From MED-G105 sp965263305 (lineage in GTDB: Bacteria > Pseudomonadota > Alphaproteobacteria > Caulobacterales > Parvularculaceae): a DNA stretch of 64,000 bases. The notes under the pieces are model-generated. The model did not search any database and was not told where the DNA came from. It was given only the letters and a program-made list of their open reading frames with translations. A program made the translations under genes and the position numbers. The stretch is from assembly GCA_965263305.1 (NCBI GenBank), contig OZ253666.1, positions 2,108,001 through 2,172,000 of the forward strand, in the 5' to 3' direction. Each line of letters opens with the position of its first letter. Positions within the stretch are counted from its first letter, which is position 1. Shown here in pieces: positions 8,346 to 18,201 of this stretch.

Positions 8346-9544
8346 GCGATCAGTGATCGCATCATTTCTTCTTTCGCCGCATAGCATTTGTGAGCGGCGT
8401 AATTTTTAATGATGACATCGCGCGCGCGGACGCCCATTTCATGGCGCAGCGCTTCATTCTCAAGCACGGCGAGGATGTTTTCGGCGATCTCAGGCGGGTT
8501 GAACGGGGTTAGCCGAAGGGCGCGCTCATCATGGGCGGCGATTTCGCGAACCGGGTCGACATCCGAAGCGACAATGGCGCATTGCGCGCTCATCGCTTCC
8601 ATCATCGACCAAGACAATACGAAAGGGATCGTCAGGTAGGCATGAATGCTCGAAGCCTGCAATGTTGCTAGATATTCGGTGTAAGGTAGAAGCCCGGTAA
8701 AATGCACGCGACTCCAGTCGAGATTACGCTCTTTCAGGGCGCGTTTTTTAAAGCTGTCGCCCTCGGGTAATTTCTTGCCATAGGCCACCCGATCATCGCC
8801 GACAATCAAGACATGGGCGTCTTTCTCTCTTGCTAAGACGGTTTCAAGCGCTTCCATGAACTGCGGGAAGCCTCGATAAGGCTCCATGCCCCGCGCGACA
8901 TAGGTGATGATCTTGTCGCCCTTTATGCCGTATTTTGACTTTACCGCCTCGCGCGCCGAAGGATTGGGTTTAAAAATATCAGTTTCAATACCGTCATGCA
9001 CAACGCTCATGCGTTCCTTTAAGGGGGAGGGGAATTGGTCGCGTTGGAATAATGTCGGACACAGAGCGATATCACTCTGAGCGAGATCCATCAAAATAGG
9101 CGCATTGCGGCACTGACTGACGATATCGCTTTCGACGTTTCGAGGCCCCTCTTCCAGAAAGACGACATCCGGGGCGTCCACGTTATAATACCATTCAAAA
9201 TACCCAATGAATTTTGCCTCTGGCCAAATATTCCGGGCAAAGAGCCCCGTGCCCCAGCCGGAATGGGCCATGATAACGTCGGGCTCGATCCCCTTTTCTT
9301 TTAATTGGAGGCAGGCGCGGGCAATCGCTTGGCCGTTAAGAACGGCGGTTTCAAAATTGCGCGCGTAAGGGTGAATATTTGGCGTGATCTCTCGATGGGG
9401 TTTTGCTTGGAAAATATTCATCGCGGATGGGCCGCTGACGTTCTTCTGGGTGCCAAACCAAACATCGACGCCTTGCCCAACAAGGTATTGCCCCAGTTTG
9501 CCAAACTGAGCCGGAAAATTGTTATGAAGAAATAAAACCCGCAT
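8342..9544 (-). CDS. Glycosyltransferase, GT4-like
   Basis: The 400-residue protein begins MRVLFLHNNFPAQF, an N-terminal Rossmann start common in GT4 glycosyltransferases, and has the C-terminal half of the GT-B fold: VHDGIETDIFKPN, then TYVARGMEPYRGFPQFMEAL, then MEAMSAQCAIVASDVDPVRE. The usual EX7E donor-site region corresponds to the SMMEAMSAQ segment. It probably transfers a sugar from a nucleotide donor in making an exopolysaccharide, lipid or protein glycan. It has no membrane segment. It overlaps the stop of the convergent fusion gene by three to four bases. No other polysaccharide genes are adjacent, so the acceptor cannot be inferred. Confidence 0.8.
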   Translation of the reverse strand: MRVLFLHNNFPAQFGKLGQYLVGQGVDVWFGTQKNVSGPSAMNIFQAKPHREITPNIHPYARNFETAVLNGQAIARACLQLKEKGIEPDVIMAHSGWGTGLFARNIWPEAKFIGYFEWYYNVDAPDVVFLEEGPRNVESDIVSQCRNAPILMDLAQSDIALCPTLFQRDQFPSPLKERMSVVHDGIETDIFKPNPSAREAVKSKYGIKGDKIITYVARGMEPYRGFPQFMEALETVLAREKDAHVLIVGDDRVAYGKKLPEGDSFKKRALKERNLDWSRVHFTGLLPYTEYLATLQASSIHAYLTIPFVLSWSMMEAMSAQCAIVASDVDPVREIAAHDERALRLTPFNPPEIAENILAVLENEALRHEMGVRARDVIIKNYAAHKCYAAKEEMMRSLIA

Positions 9545-9611
9545 GGGTCAGTTTTGACGTCATTTGACCGGTGGGTGCAAGGCCGTTATGCGGGCCCTGC
9601 ACCGTAGCAGC

Positions 9612-12600
9612 TTATGTAAATAAGAAGTCATCGGCGTTCAGATCAGTCAAGGTCGTGTTGACCAGCGTGATGCTGTCACCGCCGCCAAAAGTGATTACCG
9701 TATCTGCGCCGTTTTGCGTCGCGGCGTTTGTGATTTCTGCGAAGGTATCGAACGCGGCGCCCAGTCCTGACACATCCAAGACATCGCCCCCTGCAACACC
9801 GGCTGTAAATCCAGAAACAACGTCCGCGCCATCGCCTAGGGCGTAGATCAACAGGTCATCGCCAGCGCCGGCTTCCAGCGTATCATCCCCGGCGCCGCCG
9901 ATAATTGTGTCATTGCCGTTGAAGGCGGAAATACGGTCTGCGCCCCCGCTGCCCTCTAGCCGGTTTTCAGAGTTATTCCCTATCAGCCGATCCGCAAATT
10001 CGGAGCCGATAATATTTTCAATGTTAGCGAGTTGATCTTCGGTAAAGCCGCCTTGGTAAAAACCGTTAGCGTTCAGGAAGCCTGCCGTGACCCCTGTGTT
10101 GGAGATGAGATTGATACTAACGCCGCCAGTCCGGTCGCCGTAGTCAACGGTGTCAATATCGGCACCGCCATCTAAGGTGTCAAAGCCGGTTCCGCCGTTG
10201 AGAAGGTCATTACCCGCACCGCCGTTTAGCGTGTCGAAGTTTTGACCGCCTTCGAGGGTGTCATCGCCATCCTGGCCAGCGAGGCTGTCTTGCCCCGAAA
10301 GACCAGAGATTCTGTCCCCACCATCGCCGCCTTCGACAAATGATTCAGCGCTGGCGACAACGAGGCGATCGGCGAAATTCGAGCCAATAATATTCTCGAT
10401 ACCGATGAGCTGGTCTTCGGTAAATCCGCCCTGATAAAATCCGCCGCTATTAAGAAACCCGGCGGTTTGGCCCGTGCCATTGGTGAGATTAATACCGACA
10501 CCACCATCGCGATCAGAATAATCCGCCGTATCAGAGCCAGCGCCGCCATCCAGCGTATCAAAACCTGTTCCGCCGTTTAGGTGGTCATCGCCTTCGCCAC
10601 CGAGAAGTTGGTCCGTCCCGCCTCCTGCGGCAAGGGTGTCGTTACCCGTGCCGCCAGTAATGCTATCGTTGCCTGAAAAGGACGAAATATTATCGTCCCC
10701 ACCGCGACCATCCACCGTAGTGCCCGTAAAGAACCCAACTAATCGATCGCCGAAATCAGATCCTATAATATTTTCTACACTGATTAGCTGATCTTCGGTG
10801 AACCCGCCTGTATAAAAGCCGGCGGAGTTCAAAGAGCCGCCCGTTTCGGCCGTTCCGTTGATCGCATTGACGCCAACGCCCCCGGTACGGTCAGAATAAT
10901 CAACGGTGTCTAACCCCGTTCCACCGTCAATCGTGTCAAAGCCGGTTCCGCCGTTCAAGACGTCATTGGATGTGCCGCCTTGTAAGAGATCCGAATTTCC
11001 TCCCGAAACCAACGTATCGTTCCCCTCGCCGCCAATGAGCGTATCCGCCCCAGAAAACGACGTAATGTTATCAGAACCGCCGGCGCCATCGATTGTTGCA
11101 TTTGAATTTGATGACACGATTAAATCGCGAAAAGCTGACCCTGTGACGCCCTCAATACTGATCAACGTGTCTTCCAGCGAGCCGCCAACGTAAGCGCCAC
11201 TGGAATTAAGGGAGCCGCCCGAAAACGCGGCGCCGTTGAGCAGGTCGACGCTTACGCCGCCGCTCGCGTCTGAATAATCGACAATGTCATTGTCGCCGCC
11301 GCCATCCAGGGTGTCATTTCCCACGCCGCCCCGGAGTGTGTCGTCTCCGTTGAGGCCAGAGATATTGTCGCCGCCATCGCCGCCTTCGATCACGTTACCT
11401 GTACTAGCGCCAACCAATCTGTCGCCAAAAGCAGAACCGATAATGTTTTCTATTTCGATTAAAGTATCTTCGATAGCGCCGCCGACGTAAAAGCCGCCGC
11501 TGTTTAATGATCCGCCTGTAATCGTTGATCCGTTTATCAGATTGACGCTGACGCCGCCTGTAGCATCGGCGTAGCTTGCTGTATCGATGCCTGCGCCGCC
11601 GGTTAAGTCATCAGTCCCTTCGCCGCCGATCAAAGTGTCATCCCCTTCGCCGCCCACGAGTGTATCGCCGCCGCCGAGGCCATTGATAAGATCGTTCCCA
11701 CCCAGACCATCAATGTTTTCCGCTGCTGCCGTGCCGTCGAGGGTATCGTCGCCTTCGGTGGCGGCGCTAGTTGCGAGAGATTCAGCAACCCCGTTGAATA
11801 CGGCTTGTTCGACGCCGGTCAGAGTATCCGCGCCATCGTTGCCGTTTGAAAAATTGATGTCTTCAATAATAACGCCACCAGCAGTCTGAGTGATGCGATA
11901 CCCTGCACGGTCCCCATCGTAAACGGCCACGTCTTCGCCGCTGCCTCCCTCCAGGATGTCATTGCCCTCGCCGCCCTCCAGGGTGTCATTGTCGGCGCCG
12001 CCATCAAGAGTGTCGTTGCCCGAAAGACCAAAGAGCGTGTCGTTTCCGCCAGCGCCCGAAAGAGAATCGGCGACGTCAAAAAAGCCATAAAGGCTATCGG
12101 CGTTTGATGTCGTCATGCGAAAAGGCACGCCAATATCTTCGAAGATGGTGAGATCGAGTGGACGCAGAACATTGGTCGTGCCGTTGGCGATCGTCGGGCC
12201 CAGAACAAGTCCAAGGCCAGCATCCGTGTGGTCGATGTCGTCGTCCAATCGCAGATTATTGCCGCCGTTAAGGGCGACCGTGTTCGGGCCAGTGAAGAAA
12301 AATTCGCCGCCGATATTTGAAACGAAAGTATCAAAAACGGATAAGTCGTTGTCCTCAAAACCGAAGCTTAGGAATCCAAGTCCGTGGCCAATTTCATGGA
12401 GTAAAACCGTGAACAGATCAAATTGATTAAAAGCCGGACCGGAACTGATGCCGTCAACAAGAGGGCCGAGAAAAAACTCACCATTGTTCAAGGTCGTCGT
12501 GTCAATCGTAATATCGATATCGGGAGAAGAGCCATTTAGGTCGACCCCGGTTTGGAGTTCGTTGATTGTCGTGGCTTGGAAAATGTTTTCGCCATTGATC

Positions 12601-12803
12601 GTTTGTTCAAAAAAGAACGTGGTGCCGCCATTGGCTAGCGCGTTGCCGGTAAGAGCTTCGAAATCAATATTGATTTCGATCGTGGCGCGGCTGTCATCTA
12701 TATAGCGCCCCCAATAATCCGCCGCCCCTTGGGCGATATCGATAACCTGATTGATGGTTGATTGAGCAACGCCGCCAGCGTTTCCAATAGTGATAACCCA
12801 CAT
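9612..12803 (-). CDS. Large RTX (calcium-binding repeat) protein with zincin-like N-terminus
   Basis: A 1063-residue protein starting at ATG 12803, with GGAG upstream; the earlier GTG at 12827 is possible. The first about 230 residues resemble a secreted metalloprotease, with HEIGHGLGFL at 136-145 and a late PLDLTIFEDIGVPF typical of such domains. From about residue 240 on there are many nonapeptide GGxGxDxLx repeats (for example GGAGNDLLNGGTGFDTLDGG). Five large modules each begin with a Y-D-GGV stretch and contain an ENIIGS segment. There is no Sec signal, and the C-terminus ends in a hydrophobic ADDFLFT, as in type I secretion substrates. No secretion ABC transporter is nearby. Likely role: Ca-dependent extracellular protease, adhesin or surface protein. 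Confidence 0.8.
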   Translation of the reverse strand: MWVITIGNAGGVAQSTINQVIDIAQGAADYWGRYIDDSRATIEINIDFEALTGNALANGGTTFFFEQTINGENIFQATTINELQTGVDLNGSSPDIDITIDTTTLNNGEFFLGPLVDGISSGPAFNQFDLFTVLLHEIGHGLGFLSFGFEDNDLSVFDTFVSNIGGEFFFTGPNTVALNGGNNLRLDDDIDHTDAGLGLVLGPTIANGTTNVLRPLDLTIFEDIGVPFRMTTSNADSLYGFFDVADSLSGAGGNDTLFGLSGNDTLDGGADNDTLEGGEGNDILEGGSGEDVAVYDGDRAGYRITQTAGGVIIEDINFSNGNDGADTLTGVEQAVFNGVAESLATSAATEGDDTLDGTAAAENIDGLGGNDLINGLGGGDTLVGGEGDDTLIGGEGTDDLTGGAGIDTASYADATGGVSVNLINGSTITGGSLNSGGFYVGGAIEDTLIEIENIIGSAFGDRLVGASTGNVIEGGDGGDNISGLNGDDTLRGGVGNDTLDGGGDNDIVDYSDASGGVSVDLLNGAAFSGGSLNSSGAYVGGSLEDTLISIEGVTGSAFRDLIVSSNSNATIDGAGGSDNITSFSGADTLIGGEGNDTLVSGGNSDLLQGGTSNDVLNGGTGFDTIDGGTGLDTVDYSDRTGGVGVNAINGTAETGGSLNSAGFYTGGFTEDQLISVENIIGSDFGDRLVGFFTGTTVDGRGGDDNISSFSGNDSITGGTGNDTLAAGGGTDQLLGGEGDDHLNGGTGFDTLDGGAGSDTADYSDRDGGVGINLTNGTGQTAGFLNSGGFYQGGFTEDQLIGIENIIGSNFADRLVVASAESFVEGGDGGDRISGLSGQDSLAGQDGDDTLEGGQNFDTLNGGAGNDLLNGGTGFDTLDGGADIDTVDYGDRTGGVSINLISNTGVTAGFLNANGFYQGGFTEDQLANIENIIGSEFADRLIGNNSENRLEGSGGADRISAFNGNDTIIGGAGDDTLEAGAGDDLLIYALGDGADVVSGFTAGVAGGDVLDVSGLGAAFDTFAEITNAATQNGADTVITFGGGDSITLVNTTLTDLNADDFLFT
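9930..11582 (-). repeat. Five tandem RTX modules in the coding DNA
   Basis: The coding DNA contains five related modules. Modules 2-4 are each about 126 codons long. Each has a Y(S/A/G)D..GGV beta segment, a LNS(G/A)GFYxGG stretch, EDQLI(S/G)(V/I)ENIIGS, and then GGxGxD repeats. The last two modules are more alike. Such DNA is prone to misassembly or recombination; module boundaries are approximate. Confidence 0.6.
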
Positions 12804-13175
12804 ACGTGCTAGATCTCCAAAAACCACACGACGCTGCTACTGAGTATTAACCATAGCGCAGAGTCAACAAACAATTGGGGTCGCCTTTTGCATTAAAACA
12901 ATGAAATGTTGGCGCTGCTGGTCGCTGAACGTTTTGTGATCAAATTCGCCCGTAACGATACACGCCTGTGGACCGAAGGCTATCGACGGGCGCTTAACAA
13001 GCCCTGTAGAAATTTCTTACGATGGTAAAAACACAGTCACCTGTATCCGTTGCGCGGGAGCCGTGAGGATCTCAGTGAGCGGTGATGCAAGGCCCTACAC
13101 ATTCTGGTCGCGCATTTGGCGGTCACAGCTTACTGCTCGAGGCTTGGTGATGGTGATTTGTCAGAGTTGGGTCAG
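12804..13175. other. Intergenic stretch without a clear gene
   Basis: It separates two minus-strand genes and should hold the promoter of the RTX gene. The only open frame I noticed is a 40-codon plus-strand one at 12906-13028 (MLALLVAERFVIKF...), which has no Shine-Dalgarno and no recognisable motif, so I do not call it. No convincing terminator is seen. Confidence 0.4.
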
Positions 13176-14357
13176 TCAAGCCGCCGAACTTGACGATGCG
13201 CTCTCTGGCATGTCGTCTGCGCCTTGCGAGGTGTAGGTCGATAACCTATTTTTTGGCAGAATGAAATACGCCGAGGCGCCGTCCCCCGGGGTGGATTGGA
13301 GCCGGAACGTTGCGTCATGGGCCGACGCGATGGCTTGGACGAGGGGCAGTCCAAGCCCTAATCCTTCTTGGGAGCGCCTCAACGACATATCCGTGCTTTC
13401 GAACGGCGTCGTCACGATGCGGAGCCTTTCGGGGTCAATGCCTGGCCCGTCATCTTTCACCAGAATAACCAAATCACCAGTACGCGTTAAACCGCTGCCC
13501 ACGAGAACGGTGACGCCGGGTTGGGAAAACTTCACGGCATTATCGATCAGTTTCCCAATCGCGCGGGAGACGAGTTGTCTATCACACCGGATCTCCAGCG
13601 CTTTGTCATGGATCGCCACCTTAATGCTTGCTTGGGCGAGGTTGGCTGATTTCGTGCTCACGTCAACGGCGGGGGTGATCAGATCTTCGAGCGTGCAATC
13701 GACGTCGTCGATACAGATCGGGCCGGATCGCGCATCGGAGGCCAGTAACATATCCGAAATAGAGTTCAGTAGGCGACGCCCGCCATCGACGACGTAGTCC
13801 GCATATTCGCCGCCGGTCGCGTCTTCATCTTGATCGAATTGTTCTTTCAGGATTTGGCCGAACCCAATAATGGCGTTCAACGGGGTGCGGAGCTCATGGC
13901 TCATCAGGGACATTAAGCTGTCTTTAAAGCGCTCCCCGGCGCGGGCCTGATCGCGGGCCAGACGTAGGCTGAATTGGTCGCGGGAGGCTTTAAGGACGAA
14001 TTGCACCGAATGCCCGAGCAAGGGCCAATTGATGGGTTTGGCTAGAAACGACGTTGCACCGACGGAAAACGCCCGCTCAACCGCCGCCGAGTGGCCGCTG
14101 CCCGTGATGACGATCACCGGGATAGCGGTGAGCTGGGGAGACATGCGGATTTCTTCGGTGAGTTTATAGCCATTTAGGACCGGCATATCGAGATCGCAGA
14201 CGACGAGATCGAACTTACGCGTGTTCAATTTTTCCAGGCCAACGGCGCCGTTCTCCGCCGTATCAACGAAGTAGCCGAACTCGCTCAGCTTCGTGCTCGC
14301 CAGTTCGCGCATAATCGGATCATCGTCGACGATTAGAATATCCGCCGATGCTTGCAT
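13176..14357 (-). CDS. Response-regulator/histidine-kinase hybrid (REC-HisKA-HATPase)
   Basis: A soluble 393-residue signalling protein read from ATG 14357; an upstream TTG at 14372 would add five residues. The N-terminal receiver has the acidic pocket IVDDD, phosphoacceptor D55 in VVCDLDMP and the conserved Lys in LAKPIN. It is followed by a HisKA domain with H154 in MSHELRTPLN, and an HATPase domain with an N-box (LIDNAVKF), G1 (DDGPGID) and G2 (GLGLGLPLV). There is no transmembrane part, so input comes through phosphorylation of the receiver. It is divergent from the membrane hybrid kinase at 14535, whose Hpt domain could phosphorylate it. Confidence 0.85.
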   Translation of the reverse strand: MQASADILIVDDDPIMRELASTKLSEFGYFVDTAENGAVGLEKLNTRKFDLVVCDLDMPVLNGYKLTEEIRMSPQLTAIPVIVITGSGHSAAVERAFSVGATSFLAKPINWPLLGHSVQFVLKASRDQFSLRLARDQARAGERFKDSLMSLMSHELRTPLNAIIGFGQILKEQFDQDEDATGGEYADYVVDGGRRLLNSISDMLLASDARSGPICIDDVDCTLEDLITPAVDVSTKSANLAQASIKVAIHDKALEIRCDRQLVSRAIGKLIDNAVKFSQPGVTVLVGSGLTRTGDLVILVKDDGPGIDPERLRIVTTPFESTDMSLRRSQEGLGLGLPLVQAIASAHDATFRLQSTPGDGASAYFILPKNRLSTYTSQGADDMPESASSSSAA

Positions 14358-14534
14358 AAATTCTCGCCCCAATCGACGTGGTTACTACAGCGAACGTCGC
14401 TTAATAAGTCGCGATAAAATCACTTACTTTCAAACTGTTTTCACCGATGGGCGTTAACGTTGGATTTATAAAAACGTTTTGACCGCTGTTTCTTTGCTGT
14501 CTTCAATGGATTTGTAACGAATTTCGGCGAAGAG

Positions 14535-17363
14535 TTGGTTAACTTTTACAGTCAAAACCCCGACAAAAAGGGGCTCCGGGTAGGCGTTTTGAGGAAAAAC
14601 CAGACATTGCGCAGCCGGCTGACAATCCTCGTGGTTGTCGCGATTTTAGGCGCAGTCGTTGTTGCGACAGGGTCGTCGCTTTGGCGTGAATATCGTCAAT
14701 TCAGTACGGATCAAAAAGCGCAACTCGAAGCGTCTGCGTCTATTTTTGCAGCCACGATCGCTGATCCAATGAGTGTGCAAGACCGCCAGAAGGTGCTTGA
14801 ATCGTTGCGGGCGATCAGAAGGCTTCCCTCTATTGACTATGTTCGCGTCATTTCCAATGACGGCGCTATCTTCGCAGAGCTTGGGGATGCGGTCAGGCTT
14901 GGTGATAATGGCGCGGTGCTCTCCGGCGGTTTTTATGGTCAAGGCGGCGCCGTTACGCGGCCGATCTTTAAGAATGGCGAGAAAATAGCCGATCTTGTCG
15001 TTTATCGTGATGCGTCGGAATTGCCGGAGAGGATCCAGGAGCTCATTTGGGATGCTCTCTTTGCGGCGCTGCTTTCAACTGTGTTGGGATTATTAATCGC
15101 CTCCAGTATGCAGCGGGCGGTGACGCGGCCGATCTCTGAATTGTCGAGGGTTATGACGGCTGTACGCCAGACCGGTGATTTTTCAAAGCGCGCGGTTAGG
15201 CTCAGCGACGATGAGACTGGTGAATTGGTCGATGCGTTCAATGAGATGTTGAACCAAATTCAATCTCGTGATGCGGAACTTATTGGGCATCAAGAGAATC
15301 TACAAAAAATAGTTCGAATGCGAACGAACCAGCTTAAATTGGCGAAAGAAGCTGCAGAATACGCGAACCACGCAAAATCAGAATTTCTTGCGGCGATGAG
15401 CCATGAAATACGCACACCTATGAACGGTATGCTGGTCATGGCTGAATTGTTAAACAACGCTCAATTGCCGCCGCGACAAAAACGATATTCAGAAGTGATC
15501 GCAAAATCCGGCCAGGGACTATTGACGATCATCAATGATATTCTGGATTTCTCGAAAATTGAAGCGGGCCGGTTGGACTTAGAGCATATCCCTGTTGATC
15601 CGGCGACATTGATCAATGATGTTATGGGGCTGTTTTGGGAGCGAGCAAGCGCGGCAGGTATCGACCTTGTGGCGTATGTCGGCCCGAACACGCCGCGGAG
15701 TTTTAAAGGTGACCCGGTTCGTCTCAGTCAGGTGCTGACCAACCTTGTGAACAACGCCCTAAAATTCACCGAAGCGGGCAGCGTGACGATTTCGGTGACG
15801 ACTAAAAAATTGAAAGATGCTGGACAGGTGGTCGAATTTGCGGTGTCAGATTCCGGGGTTGGAATTCCACCTGAAAAACAAAAGGCTGTTTTTGAAGCGT
15901 TTTCCCAAGCTGATCAAACGACGACCAGGAGATATGGCGGGACAGGATTAGGGCTCGCCATTTGTCAACGGCTTGTGGAAGGCATGGGCGGAGACATCGG
16001 TCTTACCTCAAAGGTCGGCAAGGGATCGAAATTTTCGTTCCGTATACCCGCAGAAATCGTTGAGCCGGCGAAGAAATGGGATCGGCAAAAATCCCATGAC
16101 GCGCTTGCTCTTGTCGCATTAGAGGAAAAGGCCTCTGCGCGTATCCTGGCGAAATATATTGAAGAAGCTGGTTACCGGGTCAGTTTGCTCGCTAATGAGG
16201 AAGACCTATTGATCCATGCGTCGAGTGCGGAAGTGATCTTCGCCGCGCCTGACAAAATCGTAGCGTTCAATAAAGCCCACGGAACCACCGGCGGTCAATG
16301 GACGCCCGCGCGGATCTGCGTCAGCGAATTGGGCGACGGCGCCCCGGACCGTCTGTTAGAAGCCCAAGAAGCGGATGATCTGCTGATCAAGCCTTTATCC
16401 CGGTACGATGTATTCGAACAAATTGAACGTATATTGGACGATAATCTTCGCGGTCATGATGCGGTGCGTTTCACCAAGGCGCCAACGGCGTCGCTGAAGC
16501 GCTTTACTGCAGGGCGCGTTCTCGCTGCTGACGACAGCGCGGTAAACCGGGAAGTGGTGCGTGAAGCCCTCACGCGGCTCGGCGTTGAAGCGACCATCGT
16601 CGCCGATGGCGCCGCGGCGGTTGATGCCGTAATGCAAGCTGATTTCGATGTTGTTCTGATGGATTGCTCTATGCCGGGCATGGATGGGTTTGAAGCGACC
16701 CGCGCAATTCGCCAGCGGGAGAAAAAAGAGGGTCTACCGCGCTTGCCGGTGCTCGCGCTGACGGCCCATGTGCCATCGGCCTCTGGCGATTGGCGCGGCG
16801 CGGGCATGGATGACTATCTTACAAAACCCTTCACGATCGATATTCTGTCTAACGCGTTGGCGCGCTATATTTCGCCAGCTGATGATGATGATTGCATGCA
16901 AGAGCCGGATGGCTCTTTCTATGATGACGTCGCCGATGTCGCTGCAAACGAAAGTACGGCGCAATCCCCAACCCCAATTGGCGGTAAACGCGATCCTGAA
17001 CTCGAGGCCGTTTTTAACTTCACAACCTTAAACGATATTCAAGCGATGGATTCTGGCGGTGGCGATATTGTTGTTCGCGCCCTCGGGCTGTTCGAAGAAC
17101 ATTCAAAGCCAGCGCTTTTGCGCCTCGTAACGGCCATAAAGGGGACTGATCTCCACGAGACGCGCAGCGCCGCCCATGCGTTGAAATCCATGAGCCTGAA
17201 TGTCGGCGCCGAAAAGCTTGCCGGTTTCTGCGCCGACATTGAGATCGCCTGTGATCAAGGTGGGGAAGACCTAATGTCCACCTTTGTTTCACTGCGTCGC
17301 ACCTTTATTGAAACCCATAAAGCGTTGCCGGGGCTTCGGAAATGTCTGCCTCTCGCGGCTTAA
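14535..17363 (+). CDS. Membrane hybrid sensor histidine kinase with REC and Hpt domains (BarA-like)
   Basis: A 942-residue protein. TM1 (about 29-48) and TM2 (about 172-192) enclose a periplasmic sensor of about 120 residues. A HAMP domain (192-245), a HisKA with H290 in AAMSHEIRTPMNG, an HATPase (NLVNNALKF, GTGLGLAI) and a degenerate receiver follow. A complete receiver has D710 in VVLMDCSMPG, and an Hpt domain has H881 in AAHALKSM. The first receiver lacks the acceptor Asp, so it is likely structural. The start is uncertain: the listed start is a TTG at 14535, and a second TTG at 14589 is also possible. It forms a divergent pair with the REC-kinase; the signal is unknown. Confidence 0.85.
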   Translation: MVNFYSQNPDKKGLRVGVLRKNQTLRSRLTILVVVAILGAVVVATGSSLWREYRQFSTDQKAQLEASASIFAATIADPMSVQDRQKVLESLRAIRRLPSIDYVRVISNDGAIFAELGDAVRLGDNGAVLSGGFYGQGGAVTRPIFKNGEKIADLVVYRDASELPERIQELIWDALFAALLSTVLGLLIASSMQRAVTRPISELSRVMTAVRQTGDFSKRAVRLSDDETGELVDAFNEMLNQIQSRDAELIGHQENLQKIVRMRTNQLKLAKEAAEYANHAKSEFLAAMSHEIRTPMNGMLVMAELLNNAQLPPRQKRYSEVIAKSGQGLLTIINDILDFSKIEAGRLDLEHIPVDPATLINDVMGLFWERASAAGIDLVAYVGPNTPRSFKGDPVRLSQVLTNLVNNALKFTEAGSVTISVTTKKLKDAGQVVEFAVSDSGVGIPPEKQKAVFEAFSQADQTTTRRYGGTGLGLAICQRLVEGMGGDIGLTSKVGKGSKFSFRIPAEIVEPAKKWDRQKSHDALALVALEEKASARILAKYIEEAGYRVSLLANEEDLLIHASSAEVIFAAPDKIVAFNKAHGTTGGQWTPARICVSELGDGAPDRLLEAQEADDLLIKPLSRYDVFEQIERILDDNLRGHDAVRFTKAPTASLKRFTAGRVLAADDSAVNREVVREALTRLGVEATIVADGAAAVDAVMQADFDVVLMDCSMPGMDGFEATRAIRQREKKEGLPRLPVLALTAHVPSASGDWRGAGMDDYLTKPFTIDILSNALARYISPADDDDCMQEPDGSFYDDVADVAANESTAQSPTPIGGKRDPELEAVFNFTTLNDIQAMDSGGGDIVVRALGLFEEHSKPALLRLVTAIKGTDLHETRSAAHALKSMSLNVGAEKLAGFCADIEIACDQGGEDLMSTFVSLRRTFIETHKALPGLRKCLPLAA

Positions 17364-17426
17364 CCGCAGGGTTGTAGGTGACGTGGTATCGCGATTTAAT
17401 CTTTTTAAAGATGATTAATTTTGCGG

Positions 17427-17885
17427 CTATTGTAAGCCGTTGCCTGATCTTTCAGGTGTAAACAGGTCAGCCGAATTGTCACCGGCTAGCGGCGCCATCA
17501 GGCTCGCCGTTAGAGCGGCGCCGTCCTTTGCCCGCGCGGCGGCATAATCTTCCGCGGCGCGACGACATGCCGGGAAGCGCGCTTCGGTTTCCTGAAATCC
17601 TTGATTGAAAGCCTGCACCATTCGCTGACGAATATTGGTCGTCGGACTTTCCAGGTTGACCAGGCGTTTCATCCGTTCACGCCACACTTCACTTTCGCGC
17701 CTTGGGGCGCAGCTGCGGCGGATATGGTGCATTTCGCCAAAGATGCGGGCGAGGGTGACGAGATCTTGTTGACGTTTGGCGTATTCCGCCGCGCCCAATT
17801 GGGCATGGGCGGGCGTCGTCAAAGCGCTGGCGCCAACCATGATGGCCGCGATTGCGAAAACGAAACTGGCGCGCAACGCCATCAT
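17427..17885 (-). CDS. TIGR02301 family exported protein
   Basis: A 152-residue protein with a signal peptide ending near TPAHAQ. The mature part begins LGAAEYAKRQQDLVTLARIFGEMHHIRRSCA and continues with VWRERMKRLVNLESP and a late Cys (FPACRRAAEDYAAA). This matches the alphaproteobacterial TIGR02301 family as I know it; two Cys may form a disulfide in the periplasm. Its function is not known. It is alone, converges on the sensor kinase gene across a 63-base gap, and its promoter would lie in the AT-rich island at 17886-18789. Confidence 0.7.
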   Translation of the reverse strand: MMALRASFVFAIAAIMVGASALTTPAHAQLGAAEYAKRQQDLVTLARIFGEMHHIRRSCAPRRESEVWRERMKRLVNLESPTTNIRQRMVQAFNQGFQETEARFPACRRAAEDYAAARAKDGAALTASLMAPLAGDNSADLFTPERSGNGLQ

Positions 17886-18114
17886 GCACCCTCAATAACA
17901 ACTTGATCGACACCACGCCCGATCAACAAAATCCCAGTGAACTGGGCGGCGATCGATCGGGATAACGCATCTCTAACGCCGACCGATCGTCCCGCATAGC
18001 GTCATTATCATAAATAAAAGAGAAAAAATTATGGCGTCTACCTCATAGGCTGTAAACGGCACCACGACGCGCGCAATAGAAGAGCTGCCGCAAAATACCT
18101 CAAGCAACGTTTAT

Positions 18115-18147
18115 TTTATGCTAAAAATTAGTGGTTTATGCTAAAAA
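18115..18147 (+). repeat. Two 13-base direct repeats spaced exactly 20 bases
   Basis: TTTATGCTAAAAA occurs at 18115-18127 and 18135-18147, identical and 20 bases (two helical turns) apart, about 105 bases before the small peptide gene. Such phasing is typical of paired activator sites on one face of the helix. Only the repeat itself is seen; the binding protein is unknown. Confidence 0.6.
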
Positions 18148-18201
18148 AATTGCAGTTAGGTTAAGATCCTTAATGTACTTCGATGCGCTTTTTTTTGTAT
18201 A

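Noticed and set aside
9930..11582. Repeats that could be taken for a CRISPR array
   Set aside because: They are long coding RTX modules in one frame with imperfect units, not short identical repeats with unique spacers.
12906..13028. 40-codon plus-strand frame in the gap before the RTX gene
   Set aside because: No Shine-Dalgarno, no motif, and length within chance expectation.
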